This document shows positions 1 to 8,039 of a stretch of 26,356 nt of DNA, one piece after another. Each line of letters begins with the position of its first letter. Within the stretch, counting starts at the first letter, position 1. The translations under genes and the position numbers were made by a program. The stretch is taken from the IMG/VR virus record IMGVR_UViG_3300037882_004584, positions 1-26,356 of that record. One strand, written 5' to 3'. The notes beneath the pieces were generated by a model that saw only the letters and a list, made by a program, of their open reading frames with translations, was not told the DNA's origin and searched no databases. This stretch comes from a virus.

Positions 1-499
1 CATTAACGAGACAGGGACCTAATGTATGAAGCGTTGGTTCTGCGGGCAAGCTGATCAGTGCGTTGTTCGTGGTGATCGCAACGGGATCGACCCGACCCGT
101 AGTAAAAGATAGCGGGACCACGGTGATTTCAGCCATTAATACACCACGCTGATTTACCGACCAACCAGTCATCACTGCCATGCCGCCTTGACTGGCAGGA
201 CTGGCCATTTTGGTATGCGTCGATGCGGGATCTTTAATAAAATCCAAAAACGTGGAGAGGAAGAATTCAAAGTTGGTCAACTTCAACCCGCCGAATCCCA
301 TCAGCGTGAACGCCGCCATAAAGGGGGTACGGAAGCCGATCATGCGATCGGCTCCCTCGATATTATGGATCGAGGCGAAGCGGTTACCGCTGTGGCTAAA
401 GAGCGTGCGGGCAATGCCGGGACCAACGGTTAATCCGTCGATCGCCAGGATAGTGCTGTTCAAGCGGCACGGTGCGAGTTCGTTGATAATTTGGGACAT
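1..499 (-). CDS. Partial tail protein, tail-tube-like (runs off left edge)
   Basis: I read this from the minus strand: ATG at 499, then 166 open codons to the window edge. It begins MSQIINELAPCRLNSTILAI. A strong ribosome binding site (GAGGT, 6 nt before the ATG) fixes the start. The protein is compact with many hydrophobic and small residues. It is the last of three genes that follow each other almost without gaps (connector-like, terminator-like, this one), which is the usual place of a tail tube or tail completion gene in siphophages and myophages. The tail-tube assignment rests on gene order only; I recognise no motif. The C-terminus is outside the window. Confidence 0.6.
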   Translation of the reverse strand, partial: MSQIINELAPCRLNSTILAIDGLTVGPGIARTLFSHSGNRFASIHNIEGADRMIGFRTPFMAAFTLMGFGGLKLTNFEFFLSTFLDFIKDPASTHTKMASPASQGGMAVMTGWSVNQRGVLMAEITVVPLSFTTGRVDPVAITTNNALISLPAEPTLHTLGPCLVN

Positions 500-508
500 G
501 GGTAAACC

Positions 509-976
509 TCAGTAAGATAGGCCGTAAGAGATGTCGATCGAACAGGTGCGATAGGCTATTTGCCCAGCGGCAGCACCTGGGGAGTCCTGAGCTGCTTCAG
601 CGGCAAGGGTGATGTCGCTGGCCATTCCAGCCTGCGCGTCGTTGATCGGTAAGCCGGTTTGCAAATTACGTAGTTCGCGCGCAATGGATTGGCACAACGA
701 TTCTAATTGTCCGGCGGTGAGGGCGGCAGCCAGCGTGAGGGACAGTCTGCCATTTGGCAGCGCCGCACCGCCAGCGATATTACTGATATTGGAATGTCCG
801 TGATCCTCGACCTCAAATAACGGCAATGCATCAATTGCCTGTCCACTATCGCCAATCGGTACGGCTCCGGGATAGTGGTACATCGCGGTCGACCAACCGA
901 GACCGGTCACGGTCGCACAAGAAAAAACCATATCGCGCAGAGCGCTCACCGCAGCGGTGGGATTTTCGTAGCTCAT
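509..976 (-). CDS. Putative tail terminator / tail completion protein
   Basis: 155-aa protein, start MSYENPTAAVSAL, overlapping the upstream gene by 4 nt (ATGA), which implies translational coupling. The C-terminus reads RTCSIDISYGLSY, a beta-strand ending in a tyrosine-rich tail, as in many small phage tail-terminator proteins. The middle is helical (GQLESLCQSIARELRNLQTG). No enzyme motif is present. It lies between a connector-like gene and a tail-tube-like gene, which supports a role in joining head and tail or closing the tail. This is inference from size, shape and order; a generic structural label is the safe reading. Confidence 0.55.
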   Translation of the reverse strand: MSYENPTAAVSALRDMVFSCATVTGLGWSTAMYHYPGAVPIGDSGQAIDALPLFEVEDHGHSNISNIAGGAALPNGRLSLTLAAALTAGQLESLCQSIARELRNLQTGLPINDAQAGMASDITLAAEAAQDSPGAAAGQIAYRTCSIDISYGLSY

Positions 977-1389
977 ACGATCCGGCCTCGATCAGCGGTG
1001 AGTTGACGCGGCAATTCGCGTTCGACCAAAGCGCGCTTTAATCCGCTGGTCGAGGGGAGTCGTTGCACCACGGCCCACCAGATACCGCCTGAACGTTGCA
1101 CCTCTGCACCGACGGGCAATTCATTGGTGGAGCCAGCACCGTGCAACGTAAAGGTGTAGGCATCGGAATAAATAAGGACAGCCATCGCCTTGCGCACGTC
1201 TACGTGACGTTGGCTATCGCGTTCGATGCGTTCTTGTTCCTGGGTGATTTGCGCCGTTATTTCTACCGCCGTCGACCAGGTGGTCGTGGCTGCGCCTACC
1301 GCGCTCGCGCGCGTACGGACGTTCAGCGTCTCGCCCAGCAGAGCTGGGACTTGGCGCATGATGCCTTGTAGGACTGAGCGGTAGCTCAC
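973..1389 (-). CDS. Putative head-tail connector / head completion protein
   Basis: 138-aa protein with a GTG start (VSYRSVLQGIMRQVP) two bases after the previous stop, and an ATGA overlap with the next gene. An N-terminal helix is followed by a beta-rich body (STAVEITAQITQEQERIERD; WWAVVQRLPS; a basic C-terminus). Small beta-barrel proteins of this size next to tail-terminator genes commonly close the head or join it to the tail. I see no diagnostic motif, so the role is taken from context. The GTG start lacks a clear Shine-Dalgarno site, so re-initiation after the upstream stop is likely. Confidence 0.55.
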   Translation of the reverse strand: MSYRSVLQGIMRQVPALLGETLNVRTRASAVGAATTTWSTAVEITAQITQEQERIERDSQRHVDVRKAMAVLIYSDAYTFTLHGAGSTNELPVGAEVQRSGGIWWAVVQRLPSTSGLKRALVERELPRQLTADRGRIV

Positions 1390-1392
1390 GGG

Positions 1393-2016
1393 TCAGGCTT
1401 TCTTAGGCGGTTCGGAGAGGTGCTGAATTGCGGCAGAAACATAGGGATGATTCACGAGTTCTCGTAGGCTCGGTGGTAATTGGTCGAGCGGCATCGCGCG
1501 CAATTCGTCGAGTAATGGCTTCGCTACCTGCGCGGCTTGGCTGACGGTTTGCGCTGCGGCATCGGCTTGTTTTTGTTTACGTGTGGCCATCAGTGACCAC
1601 ACCGCATTTGCAGCGCCCTGAACCAAAGGACCGGCACCCGGAATAATGGGCGCGGCGACTCGGATAACGCCCAGTAAAAAGATCGCCAGGCCGGTGAGCT
1701 TCGTCGCCAAGCTAAACATTTCCGGCTCTGGTGGCGCGGCGTCACCGTAGGCAGTGGGATTTTTTTGTATTTGCTCGACCGTGTGCTGTGGTGCTGGCCA
1801 TTCTGCTGAATTCACGCCAGATGCGGCTGGTAAATATTTGTCGATCCCCCTGATAATCGCCAATGCCTCCGCCGTACCGACACCGGCCTGGTATGCTGCC
1901 GCCAGCGCCATTAAACCAGCGCGCGCATTGGCTGCCGCTTGTGCACGGTCATCGCGAGCACAGCCCATCGTAAGAAATAAGAGTAACAATAAGACAGTCA
2001 GTCGGATGTAGTTCAT
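1393..2016 (-). CDS. Putative phage lipoprotein with internal membrane segment
   Basis: 207 aa. Residues 5-17 are a leucine-rich signal segment followed by LTMGC, a near-lipobox with Cys19 as the possible lipidation site, although the residue at -3 is Thr rather than the usual Leu. A second hydrophobic stretch (about residues 105-128, KLTGLAIFLLGVIRVAAPII) could span the membrane. The remainder is Ala-rich helix ending in a proline-rich tail (LSEPPKKA). The ATG overlaps the preceding stop (ATGA). It follows another lipoprotein and a single-TM protein, so the three may form a lysis or envelope cassette. The function is unknown; spanin-like or superinfection-exclusion roles are possible but unproven. 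Confidence 0.6.
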   Translation of the reverse strand: MNYIRLTVLLLLLFLTMGCARDDRAQAAANARAGLMALAAAYQAGVGTAEALAIIRGIDKYLPAASGVNSAEWPAPQHTVEQIQKNPTAYGDAAPPEPEMFSLATKLTGLAIFLLGVIRVAAPIIPGAGPLVQGAANAVWSLMATRKQKQADAAAQTVSQAAQVAKPLLDELRAMPLDQLPPSLRELVNHPYVSAAIQHLSEPPKKA

Positions 2017-2300
2017 TGTTTGACTCCCACGCGTTCCGCAATGCGATCAATGCTGGCGCGCATTTCTTTTAATTGTTCTTTGATTGATTCGTCCAGCACA
2101 CGTCGTGCCGCGCGTTCTTCTTTCAAGACGTCAATCGTGTCGCCTTGTTTTCGCACCAGGTCAGACGTCGTGCGTAATTCGGCGCGATCGGTGGCCCATG
2201 TCACTGCGGCGCCGCCAACGACTAGTAATGCCGTAACAATGGTTCCGATCGGCAACCATAGGGAATTCCCATTAATACGTCGCAATGTTTCAGTGGTCAT
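2013..2300 (-). CDS. Small single-TM coiled-coil protein (inner-membrane spanin or holin-like)
   Basis: 95 aa from the ATG at 2300, chosen because GGTGA lies 7 nt upstream; an earlier in-frame start at 2330 is possible but has no such site. Residues 14-36 (LWLPIGTIVTALLVVGGAAVTWA) form one membrane span. Residues 43-95 are charged heptad-like helix (LVRKQGDTIDVLKEERAARR and onward). This N-terminal-anchor plus periplasmic coiled-coil layout is that of inner-membrane spanin subunits and of some phage accessory lysis proteins. It overlaps the upstream lipoprotein gene by about 11 nt, a nesting also seen in Rz/Rz1 pairs but here in the opposite order. The lysis role is an inference. Confidence 0.55.
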   Translation of the reverse strand: MTTETLRRINGNSLWLPIGTIVTALLVVGGAAVTWATDRAELRTTSDLVRKQGDTIDVLKEERAARRVLDESIKEQLKEMRASIDRIAERVGVKQ

Positions 2301-2667
2301 GAATATCACCGTGGTTGCTTCGTGGGGCACAGATTATCGGGTTGAATTTATCCGTTGTCATTAGCTCTAGCAATCTTTTACATGCTGGCTCTGTCGCCGG
2401 ATCTAATCGCGGCAAGACGTGTTTAATTATTTCATGTAGCGTAACTCTAACTAATTCCTGGTCATCGACGCCACGCGGCAACGTGACGATTATTTTATCG
2501 AACCTAAATTCTGTCGCCCCTCCAAGGTTCTGAAATTGCGGATAGGTTGACGCTAACTCCTGGTGTGTCTGTAAACGGATTTCGATTGGAGCGCCGGGGT
2601 TTAGGGTGCGCGAACCACCACAGCCAACGACAGACGCACATAATAAAATTAACAGGATTAAACGCAT
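2290..2667 (-). CDS. Phage lipoprotein of unknown function
   Basis: 125 aa. MRLILLILLCASVVGCGG is a clean signal peptide with a lipobox (VVGC), Cys16 being the predicted lipidated residue, so the mature protein should be anchored in the outer or inner membrane facing the periplasm. The body is mixed and contains HEIIKH (around residue 79), which is not the HExxH zincin motif because of its spacing, and four further Cys or His positions near the C-terminus (NHGDIHDH). It sits between a fibre-like gene and a single-TM coiled-coil gene. An outer-membrane spanin is one option, but it lacks the usual proline-rich composition. Confidence 0.6.
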   Translation of the reverse strand: MRLILLILLCASVVGCGGSRTLNPGAPIEIRLQTHQELASTYPQFQNLGGATEFRFDKIIVTLPRGVDDQELVRVTLHEIIKHVLPRLDPATEPACKRLLELMTTDKFNPIICAPRSNHGDIHDH

Positions 2668-2668
2668 A

Positions 2669-4393
2669 TCATGCTGCGCCTTTAATTGCGCCGATGGTGA
2701 CTAGGGCTGATCGAATCTCATTTAATAGCGTGATAATGCCGTCTGCTTGTGCCGCAGTGGTAAAGCCATAAGGCGCGATATTCGTTGCTGCGGTGGTGGC
2801 AACAGCGGCCTGATTTGCGCTGGCTGGCTGGATGACTGGTGTAGCGTTCCATAAGCCTAGCTTTTGTGTCGTGGCTGTCCCTATTTTAGTGCCAGTGGTG
2901 GACCCTACGTTTATATTTTTCCCGTCGGCAATACCAATGCCGCCAGCGACGTAGAGTGCGTTGCTGGTTAACGTGGGGCTGTCGGTGGTGTCGTAACAAC
3001 TAACGACGCCAGTACCGTCAACCCGAAATTTTTCAGTCGCTGTAGAGACGCCGGTCCAAACTGAAAAACTTCGGGCGACCGTTCCAGTTCGCGGAATTAT
3101 TACAATATGACCGGCTGCGCTACTAAAAATATCGCCAGCGCTACCGTCGGTTAATAAAATACGCGGAAAATTTGCCGCTGTTGCCGCTTCTGTTAGCGAG
3201 GGGACCTTTATTTGTACCCGCGTCGAAGTATCGGCCACGCCTAAAATAGTCCCAGTATAAATAGCTTTTTCCGCGCCAATCCCGCCTTCGGTAACAATAG
3301 ATCCTGTGTCCTTGGTGGTGCTGTCGGTGGTGCTTTTTATATCTAAAATGGTCCCAGTAGTCGCCTCTAGCGTTAGCTTGCCCGTGGTCGTGTAGCTAAA
3401 ATACGATGCGCCCGCGCCACTGCTCCATAATCTAAACGTTGTTGCGCTTGATCCGTACAATTGCCACTGATTGCCAAAGCCGTCTAGTGCTAGAATTGGC
3501 TCGCCTGACGTTGCCAATAAGCCAATTGTAAGCATTCCGTTTGGTGCGGTTGCAAAATTAAGGGCGGTACTTGAAGACATTAAGCCGCCGCTGGAAAAAA
3601 ACGGCACGCGGCCAGATGTCATTGCGCTAAGGGTCAGCGTCCCAGCAACACTCACGTTCCCGCCGAACGCTGCCGCTGTCGAGGCAATCCCGACGCGAGA
3701 AAATGTAAGCGCATTTATCCCGCTGCTTTCGGCGTCGTTTATTGCTCTCAGTCTGAAAATCCCATCGCCAATAGAGGTACCAGCCTGCCACACCCAATAC
3801 TTTTGGTCTGCGCTGGCGGAACCAGAGAAAGAGCTAAAGGTGTTAAGCGTACCGTTTGATGCGAGAAATGACGTTGCTTTGATGTCGCCGCCCACCCGCA
3901 GTAATTGCGCTCCGGTTGGGTCGGTGCCGATGACTGCTACCGTTGCGGTGATGGTTTGGAACGCGTTGGTCTGGGTAAAGGTATTAGCCAAGCCCAACGT
4001 CGCTATCGTATCCGACGCACTTAGGACAGGCACTGATAAGGTCCGATTCGCCGCCTGCGCGCCAGCGTCAATCGTCAGTTGAAAACCGGATCCAATCGAC
4101 GCGCATTGAAACGCGATCGATTTGGTGATGTCGGCCTGGTCGACGATTTGCAGGGTGCTGTCCTGTAATTTCACGCCCGACATCACGACGCTAGAACCAG
4201 TGCGATCGAACGTTGGGCCGGTGATGCCGCCAACGACGATCCCTAATTTTTCCGCACTGGCCGTCAGGTCGCTATAATATCCAACGCGGTTGGCTGCATC
4301 TGGCGCCGTGCCAAGGCTGATCGCCAACGCTGCCGCGCTTCCCGCGCGGGCGAGGGCCATGGCGTATTCAATGACAGATGCGCCGACGGCCAT
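2669..4393 (-). CDS. Tail-fibre-like structural protein
   Basis: 574 aa, rich in Gly, Ala, Ser and Thr and almost all short beta-strand, with few charged residues. Typical fibre segments are visible: repeats of the form TEGGIGAEKAIYTG and VAGGIGIADGKNINVG, followed by GTKIGTATTQKLGLWNATP, and a short C-terminal helix (IITLLNEIRSALVTIGAIKG). This C-terminal arrangement is common in phage fibre or appendage proteins, where the helix trimerises the chain. The start has AAGGG 6 nt upstream and lies 3 nt after the previous stop. There is no enzymatic domain or chaperone-cleavage motif. It is probably a side fibre or head-fibre component; receptor binding is inferred. Confidence 0.65.
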   Translation of the reverse strand: MAVGASVIEYAMALARAGSAAALAISLGTAPDAANRVGYYSDLTASAEKLGIVVGGITGPTFDRTGSSVVMSGVKLQDSTLQIVDQADITKSIAFQCASIGSGFQLTIDAGAQAANRTLSVPVLSASDTIATLGLANTFTQTNAFQTITATVAVIGTDPTGAQLLRVGGDIKATSFLASNGTLNTFSSFSGSASADQKYWVWQAGTSIGDGIFRLRAINDAESSGINALTFSRVGIASTAAAFGGNVSVAGTLTLSAMTSGRVPFFSSGGLMSSSTALNFATAPNGMLTIGLLATSGEPILALDGFGNQWQLYGSSATTFRLWSSGAGASYFSYTTTGKLTLEATTGTILDIKSTTDSTTKDTGSIVTEGGIGAEKAIYTGTILGVADTSTRVQIKVPSLTEAATAANFPRILLTDGSAGDIFSSAAGHIVIIPRTGTVARSFSVWTGVSTATEKFRVDGTGVVSCYDTTDSPTLTSNALYVAGGIGIADGKNINVGSTTGTKIGTATTQKLGLWNATPVIQPASANQAAVATTAATNIAPYGFTTAAQADGIITLLNEIRSALVTIGAIKGAA

Positions 4394-4396
4394 CGG

Positions 4397-4906
4397 TTAC
4401 CCTTCGGATTCTTCGTTGGTGGTATCATCCGGTGAATCCAGGCTGGTGCCTGTCAGATCTAATACCTTTTGCAAATTGGTTAGTGCGCTGGACGGGATTG
4501 GGTTTTGGTCTTTTTCGTCGCCTACTTTTAAATTTTTCAACGACACCAGCGGCAATTCCAGCGTGGTTTTCTTTTCCAGCAATTCAGCGAGTTTGGTTTT
4601 GTATTCGATTAATTTATGGGTCGGCACACGCAATTCGTCTTTGCCGTCTTTGTCGGTTTCGGTGACTGGTTCGCAGTCCTTGAATATATGCTCGTTATCC
4701 TTGTTCCAGCCTTCAATCACTGGCTTGATTAAAATACCAATGCGCGTCAGTGCGTAGCGAATATCCGTGTCTAATTTATATCCGCGACGAACGTTTTTAT
4801 TGTCGACGGTAATTTCGCGGCCTGCGTCGATTTGCGCGATGCCGTTTTGAATTTGGATGCAGTCGGCGTTGGATAGCGCGATCGTGCGGACAGGGATGCG
4901 TGACAT
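4397..4906 (-). CDS. Phage protein of unknown function, charged and helical
   Basis: 169 aa, start MSRIPVRTIALSNADC with AGGA 5 nt upstream. The N-terminal part predicts mixed structure. Residues about 100-140 are a lysine/glutamate-rich helix (HKLIEYKTKLAELLEKKTTL). The last 20 residues are strongly acidic (LDSPDDTTNEESEG). Such a charged helix with an acidic tail is unlike the beta-rich neighbours, and could be an assembly factor or chaperone for the fibre encoded just downstream. That idea is based only on adjacency and composition; no family is recognised. Confidence 0.55.
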   Translation of the reverse strand: MSRIPVRTIALSNADCIQIQNGIAQIDAGREITVDNKNVRRGYKLDTDIRYALTRIGILIKPVIEGWNKDNEHIFKDCEPVTETDKDGKDELRVPTHKLIEYKTKLAELLEKKTTLELPLVSLKNLKVGDEKDQNPIPSSALTNLQKVLDLTGTSLDSPDDTTNEESEG

Positions 4907-4914
4907 GGGAATCC

Positions 4915-5334
4915 TTAGCTGTATTGCGGTGGTTTCATGGGCAGGCGCCAGGGAGAGACTTGCCAGGTGCCGGATGCGAAGGTCATGGTCAGTCGCAAGC
5001 GCATAACTTGCGCGACGCCTGCACCTGACAGATCGACATCGAGCGTGGTTAATTCGCTACTGATGCCTTCGCCGGTAATGGCGCAATTTGCCGTGGTGGC
5101 GTCAGCGGCGGTGGTGCCGTTGTGGCGGGCAGTGACTCGGCGCGTTAATCCGGTGCCGTCGCTTTTTAGTAAAGTTATTTCCCAGACCGCACCGCCGTAA
5201 TTATCGACAAGCAAACTGTCGAGCGTCATGGCGACGGTTGTAACGGGGGTGAAGGGGCCGAGTTGTGCGCCTTCGAGCCTTCCGATAACGGAACCGATTG
5301 GGAGTGGTTGAGGATCGCCAGCTGGAAGGTTCAT
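4915..5334 (-). CDS. Beta-rich structural protein of unknown role
   Basis: 139 aa. The start codon overlaps the stop of the upstream gene (ATGA), so it should be translated with it. The protein begins MNLPAGDPQPLPIGSVIGRL and continues as alternating strands (VWEITLLKSDGTGLTRRVTA, VMRLRLTMTFASGTWQVSPW), consistent with an immunoglobulin-like or jelly-roll fold. No signal peptide, membrane segment or catalytic motif is present. Coupling to the preceding 321-aa beta-rich gene suggests that both are parts of the same virion appendage or decoration structure. Confidence 0.5.
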   Translation of the reverse strand: MNLPAGDPQPLPIGSVIGRLEGAQLGPFTPVTTVAMTLDSLLVDNYGGAVWEITLLKSDGTGLTRRVTARHNGTTAADATTANCAITGEGISSELTTLDVDLSGAGVAQVMRLRLTMTFASGTWQVSPWRLPMKPPQYS

Positions 5335-6296
5335 GTGCGATCTTCCTGTCGGCCGCTGCGGACGGTGCCTTTATTCGGGGTGAAACGAATAGTGACATTC
5401 ACTGAGCCATCTACGGTGGCATTCGGGATAGCTTCGCTGACCGTGATCACGGTGTTGCCGCCGGTGTAGGCGACGCCGAGGACGGTGTAGGTGGCGTTAT
5501 TCCCAGTTGAGCCAGTGATGGCGATGGTGGTTGCTGGCGCGGTGTTGAGGCTGAATAATTTACGCCGGTCGCCTGCCACGGTGAAGGTTTTTGCACCCTG
5601 GTTCAGGGCGGTGATGGCATAGGTCAAGGTGTTGCGTAGCTGTAAATCGTAGAGGTATTCTTGCGATTCTTTGGTCGCATCCCCAGCGTCAATTTCTGCG
5701 CCAGTGGGGAAGGGATTCAGGGCTAGCGTAACGATGCGATTCACCGTGTCGGTGATATAAGCAGCGATGATAAAATCAGGTTGCGCCTGCAGGCGGTTTT
5801 CGCGCTTGCGTGCTGCCGCGCTAAGCGACCAGGTGGTGCTGGTCAGGTCACTGAAGCCCCAGTCTTCTAAGGAGGCTAACGGCACGACCACGGTACGCAG
5901 GAAGCTGTCGCCTTCGACCAGGGTAAAATCAGTGACGCTGGTGCGATCTTGATTGATTGGTGTCCCATTCGTTGACGTGACCAAGGCGACGATGGATCCG
6001 AGATTATAGATTTCTGCAGAGACAGGGCGCGTGCGTGGCCAGGATTCGAAACCGACTGGTTCGATGACGGTCAAATACCCATTGCCTTCTTGGACGGTGA
6101 GCAGGATATCGTATTCGCCCTGTCCACTATTGATGACATTGAAGGTCCAAGTGGGCGAGGCGAGCACTCCACCAATGTCGTACTGCACGGTATAACCGGC
6201 TGCGAGGAATGCGGTTTTATCAGCGTAGGTTTGCGGCGCGCCGGCATTATTCAGCAGGCGCACGCGAAATGGTACGATGTCGCCGGCCTTGTACAC
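5331..6296 (-). CDS. Beta-rich virion structural protein
   Basis: 321 aa with a GTG start supported by TGAGGT 5 nt upstream. The N-terminus, MYKAGDIVPFRVRLLNNAG, resembles the strand-rich start of baseplate-upper or fibre-adaptor proteins. A second similar segment begins near residue 123 (TDFTLVEGDSFLRTVVVPL), so the chain may hold two or three tandem beta-sandwich domains. The C-terminal third is again strand and turn rich (ITGSTGNNATYTVLGVAYTG). No enzyme signature is present. It lies downstream of the major capsid gene and upstream of fibre-like genes, so it is probably an appendage component. Family assignment is not possible by eye. Confidence 0.55.
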   Translation of the reverse strand: MYKAGDIVPFRVRLLNNAGAPQTYADKTAFLAAGYTVQYDIGGVLASPTWTFNVINSGQGEYDILLTVQEGNGYLTVIEPVGFESWPRTRPVSAEIYNLGSIVALVTSTNGTPINQDRTSVTDFTLVEGDSFLRTVVVPLASLEDWGFSDLTSTTWSLSAAARKRENRLQAQPDFIIAAYITDTVNRIVTLALNPFPTGAEIDAGDATKESQEYLYDLQLRNTLTYAITALNQGAKTFTVAGDRRKLFSLNTAPATTIAITGSTGNNATYTVLGVAYTGGNTVITVSEAIPNATVDGSVNVTIRFTPNKGTVRSGRQEDRT

Positions 6297-6361
6297 GGAA
6301 CCTCACGCGTGGGGTGAATGAATGGGCAATCAATATTCCAGCGGCGTTGGCCGTTGAATTA

Positions 6362-6889
6362 TTATTTTGGTTTGCTGGTAGCTGGCCGGGGCGTTTGGTC
6401 GGGTTGTGCCGCGATCACTTCTGGAACTGGCTGTGGCTCTGGTTGAGGAATAGAAGGAACCACAGGGACAACGGGAACCACAGGAACCACAGGGACAACG
6501 GGAACCACAGGGACAACGGGAACCACAGGCGCTTGAGCGCGGAGTTTTCCGATTTGCAGTAAGCCGTGTAATTTTCCGGCGATGAGCTGATTGGCGAAAT
6601 CCAAAGCCACATCGTGGTCGGTGCCTTTGGCGAAAACTAAAACCAGGGCTACGTCACCACTTTTATGTGACACACCAAAACAATCGCACTTTTGTAAGGC
6701 CTTCAAATCGAGCTGATATGAGGGGCCATTCAACGATACCGCGACGTGATTTGCAAATGCTCCAATCAATAAATTTTCCGCAACTTGATCGGCTTTTTCT
6801 GTTGGCATATCAGGCAGATTGAGCGTGACAGAATCACCGAGGTCCATGAAGGCGATGGAGGCAAGAGCGACAAGGTGTAGCGTGAGCAT
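6362..6889 (-). CDS. Unknown protein with C-terminal (Val-Val-Pro)8 tract
   Basis: 175 aa. The N-terminal 115 residues are globular; residues 1-14 are moderately hydrophobic but do not form a convincing signal peptide. A CDCF motif is seen near residue 67 (ALQKCDCFGVSHKS). From about residue 121 the chain becomes eight consecutive VVP triplets, followed by a proline/glutamine tail (PQPEPQPVPEV, PDQTPRPATSKPK). Such a stretch should be an extended polyproline-like linker, as in TonB-type proteins. The ATG is preceded only by a weak GAGA site. It directly follows the major capsid gene. The function is unknown; a virion-surface or connector role is a guess. Confidence 0.55.
   Translation of the reverse strand: MLTLHLVALASIAFMDLGDSVTLNLPDMPTEKADQVAENLLIGAFANHVAVSLNGPSYQLDLKALQKCDCFGVSHKSGDVALVLVFAKGTDHDVALDFANQLIAGKLHGLLQIGKLRAQAPVVPVVPVVPVVPVVPVVPVVPVVPSIPQPEPQPVPEVIAAQPDQTPRPATSKPK
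6456..6527 (-). repeat. Coding tandem repeat (18-bp / 9-bp units) giving (VVP)8
   Basis: On the plus strand the unit GGAACCACAGGGACAACG occurs at 6456, 6483 and 6501, with half-units GGAACCACA at 6474 and 6519. The 72-bp array keeps a 9-bp period and so preserves the reading frame, encoding eight Val-Val-Pro triplets. Near-perfect DNA identity between units implies recent expansion by slippage; copy number is likely to vary between related phages. Confidence 0.85.
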
Positions 6890-6931
6890 GAGTGATCTCA
6901 GAAAAAAGGAGTAAAAAAATTACAGATCAAC

Positions 6932-6961
6932 ACCGTCCACCGATCAACATCAGTGGACGGT
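6932..6961 (-). terminator. Hairpin after the major capsid gene, terminator-like
   Basis: ACCGTCCAC (6932-6940) pairs perfectly with GTGGACGGT (6953-6961), and three further inner pairs can form past one mismatch around a CAAC loop. On the minus strand the hairpin lies 20 nt beyond the stop of the capsid gene. A T7 run (6913-6919) and a T6 run (6902-6907) follow, but the first starts about 12 nt after the stem, so this is not a textbook intrinsic terminator. It may attenuate transcription after the highly expressed capsid gene or protect its mRNA 3' end. Confidence 0.5.
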
Positions 6962-6981
6962 CATTCATTCAATGCGAAGAA

Positions 6982-7977
6982 TCAGCAACCAGTGAGCAGG
7001 TAGCCAGCGTCTTTGTTCAACAGTTTCATGGTGTTGAATTCTTCGACGCGGATGATGTCAGCTTTGGTTTTGTTTTCGCGGTATTTATCCACGATGAACA
7101 AGAGTTCAGCATCGAGCTCAGACAGGTCTGAACCCTGGGTAGATTGTTCCAGGTACGGGTTCCAGGTCAGCGTACGGCCAAGGGTGACGTCGCCCATGTT
7201 TTCTGGGGTATTGGTGCCGTAAAACAGCAGGCCAAAGGTGCCAGCCCAAATATCTGATAGGGATGAACTCTGTCCTTCGGCTGAGGTGTCTTTGACTTCT
7301 TCGCCAACGATGATCTCTTCGAGGCCGAAGACATCGGCTAAGACTTCCAACGGAATGCGGCTACGATTCGCGCCAATATCACCAGCATAGGCGCGCAAGG
7401 TTTTGACCTGGGCGAGAATTGCGGGGTCATAGCTGGCCTTGGCCCAGAGCGCAGCGCCGATGGCCATTTTATTGGGAAACACACCGAGGCGCTTACGAAT
7501 TTCCTCTTTTCCTAATTCAACGTCTTTGAGCGGATTCGAAGAGCCGCCGCCCCAAGTACCAATCGCAGCCGCATTATAACCAGCGCCAAAGGTGCCGGTG
7601 GTAAATAGGGCCGTGGATAGTGCAACGTCACGGGAACGTAATAAATCACGTTGGATGCCGAGAGCGACGTGAAATTCAGCGTCGAAAGCGCTGCTGAAAT
7701 GAACGCGGTCTTCGTCAGGCAAACGTTCTTCGAGGCCAGCGCCTTCGCATGAGTAGCTCAGTTCGTCAGCGGCGCTTTCGACGCGATTAAAGCTGCCGTC
7801 TTTATTGCGCTTGACGGTCTGTACGCGCCGACGCGCCAGTATCCGGGGCATATTGCCTTGCTTGGTTTTCACGCCGAAGCCAGGGAAAATACGGTGAGCG
7901 ATGAAGCGATCGAGCGCGCGCTTTTCCTGGGCGAGCGTCATCCCGACATCGACGAGTACGGTGGTTCCGTCCTGCAT
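6982..7977 (-). CDS. Major capsid protein
   Basis: 331 aa, start MQDGTTVLVDVGM with AAGGA 7 nt upstream. The sequence shows the pattern of major capsid proteins found beside a decoration protein: an N-terminal segment (FPGFGVKTKQGNMPRI), a conserved region GTWGGGSSNPLKDVELGKEE, then RLGVFPNKMAIGAALWAKAS, where a glycine-proline-asparagine turn precedes a beta-strand and the W-x-K segment, and a C-terminal IWAGTFGLLFYGTN strand. These correspond to the A- and P-domain elements of HK97-fold capsid proteins of the lambda E-like group. Gene order (protease and scaffold, decoration, this gene) is the lambda C/Nu3-D-E order. A hairpin with downstream T runs follows. Confidence 0.85.
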   Translation of the reverse strand: MQDGTTVLVDVGMTLAQEKRALDRFIAHRIFPGFGVKTKQGNMPRILARRRVQTVKRNKDGSFNRVESAADELSYSCEGAGLEERLPDEDRVHFSSAFDAEFHVALGIQRDLLRSRDVALSTALFTTGTFGAGYNAAAIGTWGGGSSNPLKDVELGKEEIRKRLGVFPNKMAIGAALWAKASYDPAILAQVKTLRAYAGDIGANRSRIPLEVLADVFGLEEIIVGEEVKDTSAEGQSSSLSDIWAGTFGLLFYGTNTPENMGDVTLGRTLTWNPYLEQSTQGSDLSELDAELLFIVDKYRENKTKADIIRVEEFNTMKLLNKDAGYLLTGC

Positions 7978-8039
7978 GGGTTATTCCTTGTGAAGCTGGG
8001 GTAGAGAGTGTGTGAGCTGAGTTATTAAGTGAGTGTCGT

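Noticed and set aside
2290-2667. HExxH metalloprotease in the lipoprotein
   Set aside because: HEIIKH has one residue too many between the histidines for the zincin motif.
3471-4082. 203-aa plus-strand open frame
   Set aside because: Antisense shadow of the fibre-like gene with no motif; G/C-rich third positions leave open frames on the opposite strand.
6902-6961. Canonical intrinsic terminator after the capsid gene
   Set aside because: The T-run begins about 12 nt after the stem, too far for a standard terminator; kept only as terminator-like.
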